Assembly (NCBI RefSeq): GCF_052857255.1 | Contig: NC_135505.1 | Coordinates: 57,779,368-57,843,367, forward strand | Direction: 5' to 3' | DNA length: 64,000 bases | DNA from: Amblyomma americanum | Lineage: Eukaryota > Arthropoda > Arachnida > Ixodida > Ixodidae | Shown: in pieces, positions 46,325 to 56,714 of the stretch | Layout of the letters: every line of letters starts with the position of its first letter | Position numbering within the stretch: position 1 is the first letter of the stretch | Program-made: the position numbers and the translations under genes | The notes under the pieces: model-generated | What the model saw: the letters and a program-made list of their open reading frames with translations, nothing else | What the model was told of the DNA's origin: nothing | The model's database searches: none

Positions 46325-46395
46325 TAACGTGAAGACCACGACGAAGGAGAACAAAGAAGACAGACAGATTACGGGACCAGCGCCACTTGCAACAG
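46325..46395 (-). repeat. PLE-like 3' terminal sequence
   Basis: On minus, GCAAGTGGCGCTGGTCCCGT then CTGTCTTCTTTGTTCTCCTT and CGTCGTGGTCTTCACGTTAC. The GCGC-x-GTCC core and pyrimidine-rich follow-on resemble the other PLE termini. The downstream 46.4-46.9 kb may be degenerate PLE flank with imperfect internal duplication (GCAGTCTGGAGAACAGC near 46684; GAAGAACAGTGGC near 46804). Confidence 0.35.
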
Positions 46396-47250
46396 AGCAT
46401 AATTTGCATTAAGCCTACCCTTTTATAAGGCAGTATATCACCTTACCAAACAAGACACCGTAAGCGAGGCGCAAGCAAAAATTCCTTGAGAAGATTTTTT
46501 AACCTCGCCATTCCGTAGCTGCAAAAATAAAAAAGGACAAAGGAGCTAACTGTGCGGCACCAGCAGAAAAACGAAGACGGACGACCAAGGCACAGAGATA
46601 TTTAAAAATCAGTCAATTATAAAAGGCAACCGCGTGACAATTGATATCCGATGACCAAAAATAACCTGGAAAAAGTCAAATATGCAGTCTGGAGAACAGC
46701 GTCTTGCATCAATGGCTTAACAAGGCCGAAATAAGAAAAGGAAACAGCATAAAATGTGAATCCGACGGCAAACAACAACGAGGTAAAATGAGAAATGAAA
46801 TCTGAAGAACAGTGGCTTGTGTCAAAGGGCATAGAAACGCGAAGATGAACATGCTGAATGGCAGGATACCTCTAATATTTCATATATGCAATATAGATCA
46901 AAAGCAACACAGGTTTTGGATAAAAAATTGCTCTGTGTGAGCACGTATTTACTGAAGGGTAAATACACCATGCCGCGAAACTTCCACTACAAGTCTCTAC
47001 GGCGTTTGTTTACCATCTTCTGAAGCCAGAAGTCTTTTCAGCTGTTATTTTTGCATAAGTGTTTAACATCTTCACGAAGTTATATTGTTGTTGGCGCTAA
47101 AACCAGATCCTAAAGGTTTCCTCCAAATGCATTCTTACAGGAAATATATCTCGAATGCGCCGTATATAGGTTTCGCCAGGCGGCTTCCAGGCTTAAGTAC
47201 CAACTGAAATTCTTCTTGGGGCTAGTGAGTTCATGGTGAAAGTAAAAATT

Positions 47251-48100
47251 CAGGGGCACTTTATTGACCTAAAGTCGGTGATGCGAAAGCCTTTAGCGCG
47301 GTGTTGGTGCTTGTGTCGCTGATGTGTGGTCAAGATGTTGATTAAAAACTACGCAAGTGTTCGCTTTGAGACACTTTCGCTCAAGGTCATTATCGCGCGC
47401 ACTCTTGGTTGCCAGAGAGACAGGAGAGTGTTTAGGCTGCATTCTTTTATAGCGCGTTCAGGAGGCGTTTCGCAAGAGTGCCTGTGTGCTTCTGTGCACT
47501 TCTTTCTTTCTGTCTCTTTGTTTCTTTAGCGCCGAAAATACTTTTTTTAAGAAATCTTGCAAGATTACCTGGGGAGCACTCCTCCCGAAAGATGGTGACG
47601 CCACTCAATGACGTCACACGCATGCGCAGTAGGCTGAAGCGCACGCGCATTCTCGGGTAGTGCCTTGCGCATGCGCATTGCATTATCGTATACCGAGTTC
47701 CCAGTTACGACATGCTACCCCAACGACTAGTATTCTAATTTGCCAATTACCAATTAACCAGTAATCTTGTTAAGTAGTTACTGATTACTACTTAACTGTA
47801 AGGACACTTGTCCCCTTACGTGGAGGAATGCGAACCATGTGTTTTGAGGAAAATAAAGGTTTTGAGAGAAGCGCGCCGTAGCTCTGAGATGTCGAAATCT
47901 CGGTGGACACTTCGACCACGTTTGATTGCCAGCTACCATGTGACACTTATCTGCGAAGCCCGCTGGCGAGTCATAAGCCTGTAAAGGCTTTTGACTTACT
48001 ATAAAGACGGCCGGTCTGAGACAACACCTGTGAGCTGAAAGTCAATATCCTATGCTTTCACATCCACAGGTGGGAACCTCAGCCGCCGGTTAACAGAGCT
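47251..48100. promoter_or_regulatory. NRF1-like and CRE motifs, promoter-like cluster
   Basis: TTGCGCATGCGCAT at 47665-47678 is a perfect nuclear respiratory factor 1/Ewg-type palindrome (GCGCATGCGC). GCATGCGCAG (about 47620) is a half-site and TGACGTCA lies at 47609-47616. Such clusters mark housekeeping promoters. No exon was recognised on either side, so a repeat origin is equally possible. The rest of the interval has nothing supported. Confidence 0.3.
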
Positions 48101-48419
48101 GTCAGCTTTGTTTGCGGATCATGCACTCCCGAGACTGTGTCCCCTACTATACAACGAGCAGAGGCTTTCCTTCGGAAACAGTTTGCTGATACCTAAGAAC
48201 TCTAGTTCACCATTTGTAGAGATTTGGTTAGTAAAACGCGGAAAGTGGTTGTTATTTGAGACCAGAGACATGATCCTCAGGATGGTAGCATCTATTGCAT
48301 GCCCTGGAGTGTCCTTCACCACAACCAAGCAACAGCCTACGTGCCTGTGAATAGAAACTTCGTCAGGATCTAATGATTGCTCTTGATGTCAGCACCTACA
48401 ATTTAGCAGACAAATCAAT
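48101..48419. other. Nothing recognised
   Basis: No domain or repeat identified. Confidence 0.4.
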
Positions 48420-48665
48420 GGAAAGAGGTGCTCGTTATGGCATATATGCGTACAAAGCACGGGACGTGTAATTCGGAAGTCGAGGGTTGAATTCCCACCG
48501 GTGGCATGTGTTTTTCTTCTTTCTTTACTCTTCCGCCGATGAAAAACTACAAATTGAAAAAAAAATAACATCCCCTATGCATTTGGTTTCTTTGACTGTT
48601 GCCTCCTGCCATGTATGTCCTACGATTGAAAGGAAGATATCTCAAAGGACAGACGCTAAAGATGA
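48420..48665 (+). repeat. SINE-like repeat of another type
   Basis: GGACGTGTAATTCGGAAGTC followed by GAGGGTTGAATTCCCACC (B-box-like, GGTTGAATTCC), then a T/C-rich run and GAAAAACTACAAATTGAAAAA. The layout (pol III box, body, A-rich stretch) suggests a SINE. The body matches none of the other SINEs here. It interrupts the PLE reverse transcriptase that lies to its right. Confidence 0.4.
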
Positions 48666-49380
48666 GACGATGAAGATCCCTTTTTTTCCGAACAAACGAC
48701 TTACCTTCGTACGAAATAGCGCTTGAGTTCCGATCAAATTCTAACAATGAAATCAAACTAGCACTTCCTTCTGCAGCATTTTGAAAACGCACTTCACCTG
48801 TTGCATGGGTGTTATGCCTTACAGCTCTAAAGTGCCTTTCGGCAGGATCATTATAGTACAGTTCTTCAATATCGATGGAGAACAACGGGGTACTCTTGAG
48901 CAGCCAAAGTCTCTAGGTGCTTCAGCACGTTTAAGGAATTAAGCAGAAGTAAAGAGCCATCGTTCACGAGGGTACCAAAGTGTATCTGAAGGTATCGACT
49001 AATAAGGCGTTGCCGCGTTCTACTTCCCGAAATTATGGTGCGCACTGGGAAAACAGGCTTGTGGGTCTTTACTGTGATATTTCCCCGTTCCTCGTTTCGC
49101 CTTGATCGTGCGTGTGCGTTTTTTTTCACTGGTTTATGGAAGTTAGTTACTTAGCCCTGTTTTGTAAAAATTTCTCCTGGATGATTAGGATAAAACAATG
49201 CTCAATGGTTTGCTCCAAATGCCTGGCTAATGATGTTTTGGTGGCTGATTCAATGTATTTCTTCAGCAGTGATTCCAAGAAAGCGCGATAGAGGTTGGTA
49301 GTTATGGCGTATCTGTGATACGGCAGCCCGAAGTAGAATACTGACTCATTAAAAGTATTAACAGCCAAATGCCTTTATTG
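48666..49380 (-). pseudogene. Penelope-like reverse transcriptase, N-terminal half
   Basis: Frame 48866-49129 reads VKTHKPVFPVRTIIS, QRLISRYLQIHFGTL and LLNSLNVLKHL, the conserved PLE block (K-T-H-K-P-x-x-P-x-R-x-I-x-S). A frame break leads to frame 48547-48885 with FSIDIEELYYNDP (motif A, catalytic Asp), HATGEVRFQNAAE, LISLLEFDRNSSAISYEGKSF. Sequence then stops at the SINE-like repeat before motif B. The upstream frame 49147-49368 may be PLE N-terminal domain. Confidence 0.7.
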
Positions 49381-51410
49381 TAACATGCATTTTTGCTCTA
49401 CCAGAGAATTCGATTAAAGATGGGGATACCTTTATGCACCAACGAAGGCGCCTTCCTATCACAACGCCTCCCCGCCAACTCAGCCTTGTGTCAGCATTGG
49501 ATGCACTCTTAACTTTCCCGGCTAAAATAGATTATGAAACCGCATAACAATAATTGCACTCGTATCATCCTGGTTCTAAATCCTCAACTGCGCACGTCAT
49601 CTGGTACACCGTAAGCGTTATGACTGTATAGGACAGGTGTAGTGATTGTATCAGCGCGGATGCACATCAGTGGTGCGCAGTATGTACAACGCACTTGCTC
49701 GTGCCTTTTCTATGCTATGCCCTCAATAAACGTGGTGCCATTTTTTACCTGACCATGCCGCTGTATGAGGTGTCCCATCTGCCTGATACAATGACGTCAA
49801 TATAAGGAAACGAAACGCGCGATAGCTGCAACGATACGCATTTTTTTAAACAGCCGACCCTAAAGAAATGTCTTCCTTAGCGCCATCTGGGCCTTGTAGA
49901 AAAATTCCTGCAGCGCGGTTTCTAGGTACGCGCCCCTTGTCGGCATTACCACTACAGGACAACCGGTAACCAGTGCACTATAACCGACAAGCGACCCACC
50001 GCTCACACTGGAGGAGATGTGAGATCTCATTCGGTGCTATACGTCGTCGCCCATCAACGCTTACTCATGCATTGCGCCTAGCGAAGCATTCCACAAGATC
50101 ATTGCGCTAGTGCAATGGCTAGACCCCTTCACAATGTCGTGCTTGCGCGTTGGCCAGGCGAAAGAAGAGTGGGTGACGCTCTGTCAACAGGCAGCGCTCG
50201 CCGGGACTGCGGGGAAGAAAAGATTCAGAACGTCACTTGCTTCGTAGCAGCGCAAGTGCTCAACCACACCTTGAACTGCTCGCCAGCTAAAAAACTGTTA
50301 GTATTTTCTCATGCACAGCAGGCTGGTGAGGCGCCCCGGCAGCGCCACGGCACGCAAAAACGCGCTCACCTGCCTGACAACACTCCTCTAGCGGTCATGA
50401 ATAATTTAGTGGCTGCTGTACCTCACCTGACCCCGCTGTATACAGGACCTATTGATCTGACGTCATGGACACCATTTTGTTGCACAGCACACAGCTTCAG
50501 CGTTGCATCTCGGAGCCGGCAGGAATAAGCCGATGATACATGTGAGCTGCCTTCCGCCGCGCTGCACTGGTGCCCGCTTGACATCACCGCATACCCTCTT
50601 TTGCATTGTATATAATATTACTTCGTGGAAGGTTCAGTTTTTCTATTTTTATCATCATCCGTCTTTATTTCCTTCATCTCTCTATTACTTGCCCACAGAT
50701 GATCACTTTCAATCCATCACCTCAGTATTTTGTGTGTGGCTTTTTTCTTTTATTTTTTTTGCATAAAAAACGATACCACCACTACCAAAAATACATTTCT
50801 TTTTTCTCTCATGCAGTCTCTTCCTTCACGGCGCCTCAAGTGCACACCGAGAGTAAAATCCTTACCATTTTTTCATATTAGTATGTCTCTTTGTAAAATA
50901 TCAGAACCAAAATGGCAACCCATTTTGCGTATCAGTCATACTAGGTAACGTTCTATGATATCCATCCATCAAACGCAAGAGGGAAGGGCGACAATGTGGT
51001 TCCCTACATGGCTGTGTTTGACGCTGGTGGAGAAAGCACTGGATCAATGGGCCGCAGGGGAAGCTTCCAAAAGCAGATTGACACTGGAGTCGCTGGAAGA
51101 TTTCAGAGTAACGCGATCCTCCACTATCGACTACCAGATTTTCAGGCTTCATGGCTGCTCCCGACTGGCCCTCCCAGCACTGCAATCGCATGCGTGCTTC
51201 CCTTTGTACGCTGTGACTTATCCAGGGACTCTAACTAATACCTACGTAAGACGGAAGGAGAAAAGTGGCCAAATTACGCCCTAAACATGTAGTGCGAACC
51301 GGCCAACTGTTCAAATTATACGAACAGCCCGGTAGCGTGAATTATAACACATCCGACTCAACTCTTACACATACTACTATGGGGCCATATTTTACACGGC
51401 TCTGTCATCC
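49381..51410. other. Unassigned; one 137-codon plus frame
   Basis: The plus frame 50115-50528 (MARPLHNVVLARWPGERRVG start, GC-rich, ends before 50529) is longer than most chance frames here but has no domain I can name. 50.6-50.9 kb is T-rich. No repeat identified elsewhere. Confidence 0.3.
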
Positions 51411-51537
51411 ATTACCCAAGCAGCACAGGTCAACGGCCCAATATTGCAACAGGATGGTCCCATCCTGGTCCTTTGTAGGGCCAGCTTTGCCAATACAGTT
51501 CCAATGTTGGGCCAATTACTTGTGCTGCTTGGGTAAT
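51411..51537. mobile_element. 127-bp MITE with terminal inverted repeats
   Basis: ATTACCCAAGCAGCACA (51411-51427) is the exact reverse complement of TGTGCTGCTTGGGTAAT (51521-51537). Similarity continues inward (GGCCCAATATTG against CAATGTTGGGCC) to about 48 bp per side. A TA dinucleotide lies at each TIR end (TA|CCC...GGG|TA), fitting a Tc1/mariner-type TA target. It is too short to encode a transposase. Confidence 0.75.
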
Positions 51538-51889
51538 AGTTTAGGGTTCAATTGGACGTTTTACATTGATTACAATTGTACAGTGACTTAGGTGCGCCTT
51601 TCAAATGTCTCTGGTAAGTGACCAGAACATTGCCTGTTTGGCGACCAGACCACGCCATTGGCTGCATATCGCAGCCAATGGAGAACCGGTATGTGCAGGT
51701 GTTGGCAAAATGTATCGTCAGTGCGAGGACCCGCTACCTTCTGATTTGTGTGGTTTGGGGTACGTTGCTTTTGATTGACGCTTGTCTTAATCCAAATGAA
51801 TTCGGAAATTGATATGCATTTAAAACAGATCCCTATTGAACATGGTCCCTGGTCGTCCAAACTAAGTAATGTTCGCCGATAATATCAGT
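51538..51889. other. Nothing recognised
   Basis: Short frames only; no domain or repeat identified. Confidence 0.4.
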
Positions 51890-52600
51890 TTTTAAGGAAA
51901 GTAATGCAGAACAACAATTTAAGACGAGGACACAGGAAAAAGTTGAGGGGACGGGCGCTAACTCCAACAGTTTTTATTGAAAGAGACATGTTAATTTGTA
52001 CAGAATGAAGTTACTGAGCGCATGTACATTCACGAAGGTAGGAAAAAATACATAAACTTACAAGATTAAGGAGCGCACGCAGCGTATCATCGCCTATTTA
52101 ATAATCTGAATACACAGGCTCCCAGAAAGGCTGATGTGTTTCTGACAGATGTGTCGCCTCCTTCCTTGTTAAATACGCTTTTGAGAACTGGTGAGCTACT
52201 ATGTCATTATTTCTATTTAAAATTTTGGTTGCCTTAAGTCGTGGCTCCCAGTTATGATCGTTTTCATCCTTGCAATTGAGAGCGATAGTGGGCGGGTAGG
52301 CTTTGGTGCGGGTCTGAAACGTTATGTAGCGATCGTGTTTGTTCCCTAGACAAGTTCGTTGACACAGCGACAGTTTGCCAGACATACACTTTGCCATACG
52401 AAAGGGGATCTCATAGACCACACCCGTGGCACACCGTACGTACAGCTTCGTGTGTTTGATTCTGGAGTGGGAACTTCGCTGAGGCGCTTTTTGAAAAGAT
52501 CAAGGGGAGAGCAACGAAGGCACTGAGACAAGAACGTAGCCATAAGACAAGAACATCCATAGGGTGTCCCACAACTTGAAAAGGTTCGGAACAAGAACAG
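51890..52600 (-). pseudogene. PLE C-terminal GIY-YIG region and terminus, minus copy
   Basis: Frame 52098-52421 reads VYEIPFRMAKCMSGK, CQRTCLGNKHDRYITF, LKATKILNRNNDI and EATHLSETHQPFWEPV; the last pieces match the tail of PLE GIY-YIG domains (R-I-L-x-x-N-x-D, then an E-A-x-x-I helix). The usual Y-V-G-Q-T-G motif is altered. The frame is followed at lower coordinates by TTTTTATT and, at 51905-51965, GTTAGCGCCCGTCCCCTCAA (read on minus) and GTGTCCTCGTC, the 3' terminus. Confidence 0.6.
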
Positions 52601-53195
52601 TGTGCCGCTGGTCTTCTCGACGCAAAATAAATTCGCCAAGGCGTGCCCCAAAGTCAGCACACGAATCCGTAGGTACGGTGTGCTAAAAGTGTGGTCCATG
52701 AGATCCCCCTCTTATGTGGCAGAGTGTATGTCGGAAAAACTAGCTGCTGTGTCAAAGAACGTCAAAAGGAACATAAACGATCACTACATAACGTTTCAGA
52801 ACCGTACCAGAACCTACCCGCCCTCTGCCACTCTTGCAAAAATGAAAACGATCATAACTGTTAGGTACCAATTGCTGGAATTAAAATTCTAAGTAGAAGT
52901 TAGGATAGAGTAGCTCAGAACTGTTATTCTTAAGGAAAGAGGCGGCACGTTCGTCAGCTCCAGATCGCCTCACGAGCGAGTGAATTCACATTAATAAATA
53001 AGCGATAATATACAGTCTGCTCTCTTTAATCTACTAGTTTTCTGTTTTTTCTACCCTCATGAATGCGAATGCTCTGTACGTTCAATCTGTATAATGTTAA
53101 CATGTGTATGCTTCAACAAAACACTGCTTGGAGTATAGCGCCTGTCCTGTCAAGTTCTAAATGTGTCCTCGTCCTAATATATAATGCTGGATTGC
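52601..53195 (+). pseudogene. PLE C-terminal region and terminus, plus copy (inverted)
   Basis: Frame 52602-52892 reads RYGVLKVWSMRSPSYVAECM, NVKRNINDHYITFQNRTRTY, the counterpart of GVPRVWSMRSPFVWQSVCL and NKHDRYITFQTRTKAY of the minus copy. It breaks off after ATCATAACTG. The 3' terminus ATAGCGCCTGTCCTGTCAAG with GTGTCCTCGTCC is at about 53138-53176. With the minus copy it forms a head-to-head inverted pair. Confidence 0.6.
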
Positions 53196-54978
53196 TTTTT
53201 TTCGTACAGAATGCGTAGCCAACTAGGTTGCAGCGTTTTTCTTTTCAGGTAATATCAGCACCGAGATTTTCCCGATATTTTTTATCAGCAAAGGCAACTG
53301 AATTAGCAAAATCGAAGCAATTATATAACTGAGGTTGAAGCTAACTTCTCCTGGGCCTAAAGAAAACTCGTAAAGATCAAAATTACACCTACTGACGGTT
53401 GGCAGGCATTCCCTTCAATGCCAGGGGCGCCAGATGGAACACCACACCTGAAAATAAAAGTGATATCTTCTGCGTCAGGACGCCAACGAGAAATACCCTC
53501 TTACTTTGATATCCAATAGCGTCTCTTCTGCGGCAGCGATTGCCGTCCCATTAGCGAAGAATTTCTAATATCTAGCAAAAAAGCAGCCTTCACCACCTGA
53601 AGACGCACCTGTCGACCTTCGAAGTCCTATTCTCTTTCCGTAAAGTGCCGCCTTTTATTTATTGTTCGAAGAACATGCTCTATCTGTTTCTTTTTACTTG
53701 CATTGAATAAAAAATGACGGTGTGCAGTCCGCGGATTGTATACGTTTAAACGCTTATAACCTGAGCTCGCCGGAAAATGTATATTTCTGACTATAAATCA
53801 ATTTCAGCATCGCCCAATGTAGCATAAAATCTCTAGCACAATTGCTTGTTATGTTTCCTGGCTATGCAACCTACGCGGATGCGCTAGTTGCCAACAAAAA
53901 TTTTTTTTTTTTATAAATCGTGCCCTGGACATTGTACCACTCATGCGGTCTTCCTATCGAAAGTTAGCATATATGGAATTCTCTGGCTACTACTTCAAGC
54001 GACTTCCCTGCTACCCCCCTTTTTTTAGCCTACCCTCTTTACCCTCTTTATATATCTGTGAAGTGCAATAAATCTAGTTTAACCTTCGCCGCTGTCCGCC
54101 GAAAACAGCTCACATTTCCGTACCATTCAGGAGATGCGTTCGTAAATTGACAATGCTTAAAAACACTCATCTATTCTTTATCAGTTCATCTTGTTTTTGA
54201 TTGACTGATGGGATCGGAGGTAGTGCTTCAGCAAAACTTGATGTGCTCTATAAACACAGTACAGCACGTTATTAGGCAATCTTTTTTCATTTTAAATGTG
54301 CTAATCTTGATATACTGAAGAGGTCAGAATAAGCGACAGACCCTATGCCATCACTAATATACGTTACCGAAAGCTGAAAAAAACGGGTCACGCCCGTAAC
54401 GCCGGTCAGTTAAACGAACTTAACCGCCCCAAAGTGACAACGTTATTAAAGCCGACATTTTCGAAACAGACCAAAATTTCCATACGATTCGTGTTCGACA
54501 GAAGCAAAAAATATCGCCTGTCGCCACGTGGGAAATTTTAACCAACGCAGGTGATTTTCTCTTTGCGAGAGGCCAGTAGGCCTTGCGCCATTTTTTGGTT
54601 AACTGCGAATAATCTGCACCCTGTGTAAACCATCTCATGTCTATAATCAACGGCGGTATAGTGCGATTCCACCTTTACTCCAACAGGTATAAAACAAAAA
54701 TTTGGGAGTCATACAGTAGCGTTCAGAGTAACAAGAAAGCAGGTTTTTCCTTCAGCGCATGTAAGAGACGCCTTTAGCGTACAGTGTATCGTGCTACCTT
54801 TGCTGGAGTACTTAGAGCCCGCGCGCCGTCAGTGCGCAAGTCGCCTCGGTGGCGCCAGATGGCACCAGGTACTCGGCAGCTGAGTACACCCCTGCCGCAT
54901 CGGTAACAATCCGCGCGTGCGCACAGGTGATAGGTTGGCTCCTGGTACTGTGTTAACGATAGCATGGTACATGGTATG
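53196..54978. other. No gene recognised
   Basis: AT-rich, with a GC-rich patch at about 54820-54920 (GCCTCGGTGGCGCCAGATGG). Short opposed frames only (54420-54650, 54774-54965, minus) without domains. Confidence 0.35.
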
Positions 54979-55125
54979 CTAATCCCAGTTGCCTAATCCC
55001 AGCACCAAAGCGCACTCCTGTCTGAACAGTACACGTGACGCTCGGCATGAGGTCGCATTGTGCGTCTCTTCACTATATTCAACAGTTATAGAAACACAAA
55101 AAGCTAAAAGAACATTCAGAGCTTT
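54979..55125 (-). CDS. Candidate coding exon of a secreted peptide
   Basis: On minus, TTTCCTGCCACAG (ending at 55126) is a good splice acceptor. The frame after it reads KALNVLLAFCVSITVEYSEE then THNATSC, and stops at 54979. A Lys-led hydrophobic core followed by polar residues is typical of a secretion signal, and NAT is an N-glycosylation sequon. If a preceding exon supplies the start Met this would begin a small secreted protein; no such exon was located. The surrounding 97-codon frame (54979-55272) has no domain. Could be chance. Confidence 0.2.
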   Translation of the reverse strand, partial: KALNVLLAFCVSITVEYSEETHNATSCRASRVLFRQECALVLGLGNWD

Positions 55126-55272
55126 CTGTGGCAGGAAATTGTCTGGCATGAAAAAGGATGCAGCTTTTGACTTTCTAAAGAGCTCCCTGTAGTACCTCTC
55201 GAAGAATCGACAATTGCGCCACAGACCCACGCATAGGGCAAGCACTGGCGGCATTTTATAGTCCGAGGGCAT

Positions 55273-56332
55273 CTGTTGACAGTAAGGTAGATATTTAGAG
55301 TAAAAAAAAAGTCTTTTTACGCTGGCCTGAAAGCGAACACATTTAACTCGCTACAATTCAACGATGTAAAGAAATCCCAGAATCCGTGTTGCAAATCTGA
55401 CACTTCCGCCCGGCTGAGAACTGAAACGGTAGAAAAAGGGTACAGTGAGGAAAGAGAAAAGGGTCGGCAACTTTCTTGTACAAATCCCTCTAAGTTCTCT
55501 AAAAAATTGGCCCCGTAGTGTTTCACAGGCAAGGAAATGAGCTCGGTGTAGTCTGTAATGCACAGTTACTAATAAAGGATTGCCTCACGTTTTGAAAGCG
55601 AAAACCAAGAAACAAATTTCTGGGCCACTGAGTTCACTTGACATGGCGTTGCACACTCAGAAGTAATTAGACGTTGGGAACATGAGGAGCCATTTAGAGG
55701 ACCACGCGTAGCTCGCTAATATTCTAGGGAGTGTCTACAACTCCTTCTAGACAAAATGCAGTGCTTGCAATACGCTGATATATTGTAACCAGGAAGATGT
55801 TGAGGACTTAAGGCCAGGCGACTTTTGAGAGTTCCCAGCGCATGGAATTTCGCGGTTTTATTTTGTACAAATTATTTTTGAATCCTGGGATATCTTCCGA
55901 AGGATCAACATGTGGAGGGGAAGCTCGAGTTACAGGCAGGCATCAGAGTCCCAGCTTATGAAAAAAATGGCTCAGCTTCTTGCTTGAGTGACGCCTTGGA
56001 AAACACTTTTTGTTTGCTAGGTTGGATCGTGAGTTTATAACATCACAGCCTTGCTCAGTGAAATGCAAATCCTCAAGTAAAATCTTTTCTTCAGAACAGA
56101 AGATGACATTGTCAGGAAACTGCGAAATATGAATTTCACATCAAGCAAGACAAAATTACCTGAAACCTTTGGTTTACACAATGCTGTCACAAATGCGGTG
56201 ACAAGCGGTGAGCAAAGGGAATAGTTGACAACTATGCCAAACCAATGATTTCAGTACAATACGCTTATTCAGAACTGCTTAATCGCCAGATTCTCTTTGT
56301 TTGAAACACAGCAGTGCTCGCTCTTCCTAGCC

Positions 56333-56334
<2 letters not shown>
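55273..56334. other. Nothing recognised
   Basis: No domain or repeat identified. 56324-56334 is the left target-site duplication of the next SINE. Confidence 0.4.
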
Positions 56335-56400
<66 letters not shown>

Positions 56401-56703
56401 TGGTTTTTAGGGAAAGGAAATGGCGCAGTATCTGTTTCATATATCGTTGGACACCTGAACCGCGCCGTAAGGGAAGGGATAAGGGAGGGAGTGACAGAAG
56501 AAAGGAAGAAAGGGGTGCCGTAGTGGAGGGCTCCGGAATAATTCCGAACACCTGGGGACCTTTAACGTGCACTGACATCGCACAGCACACGGGCGCCTTA
56601 GCGTTTTTCCTCCATAAAAACGCAGCCGCCGCGGTCGGGTTCGAACCCGGGAACTCCGGATCAGTAGTCGAGCGCCCTAACCACTGAGCCACCGCGGCGG
56701 GTA
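56335..56703 (-). repeat. Complete tRNA-derived SINE with 11-bp target-site duplication
   Basis: TTCCTAGCCAT occurs at 56324-56334 and 56704-56714, an exact 11-bp target duplication. On minus the SINE starts CCCGCCGCGGTGGCTCAGTGG (A box) and has GGTTCGAACCC (B box), a body of about 230 bp and an (ATT)n tail (plus-strand AAT at 56335-56400). Intact pol III boxes and an exact duplication point to a recent insertion. It resembles the Ruka-type SINEs reported from ticks (recognised from memory). Confidence 0.9.
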
Positions 56704-56714
56704 TTCCTAGCCAT

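Larger units (their letters stand above)
45835..47250. repeat. Segment present twice (45.84-46.33 kb and 46.95-47.25 kb)
   Basis: ACAAGTCTCTATG/ACAAGTCTCTACG, TTTACCATCTTCTGAAGCCAGAA (in both), GTTCTTGGCGCC/GTTGTTGGCGCT, AGGCACCAACTAAAACTCTT/AAGTACCAACTGAAATTCTT, and GTTCATGGTG(C/A)AAGTAA occur in the same order in both parts, in the same orientation. The first copy contains a SINE that the second lacks. After the first copy a PLE-like terminus follows (46325-46395). Confidence 0.75.

Noticed and set aside
56630..56703. A functional tRNA gene at the SINE head.
   Set aside because: A and B boxes are present, but the sequence continues into a SINE body with an ATT tail and no mature tRNA acceptor stem is evident.
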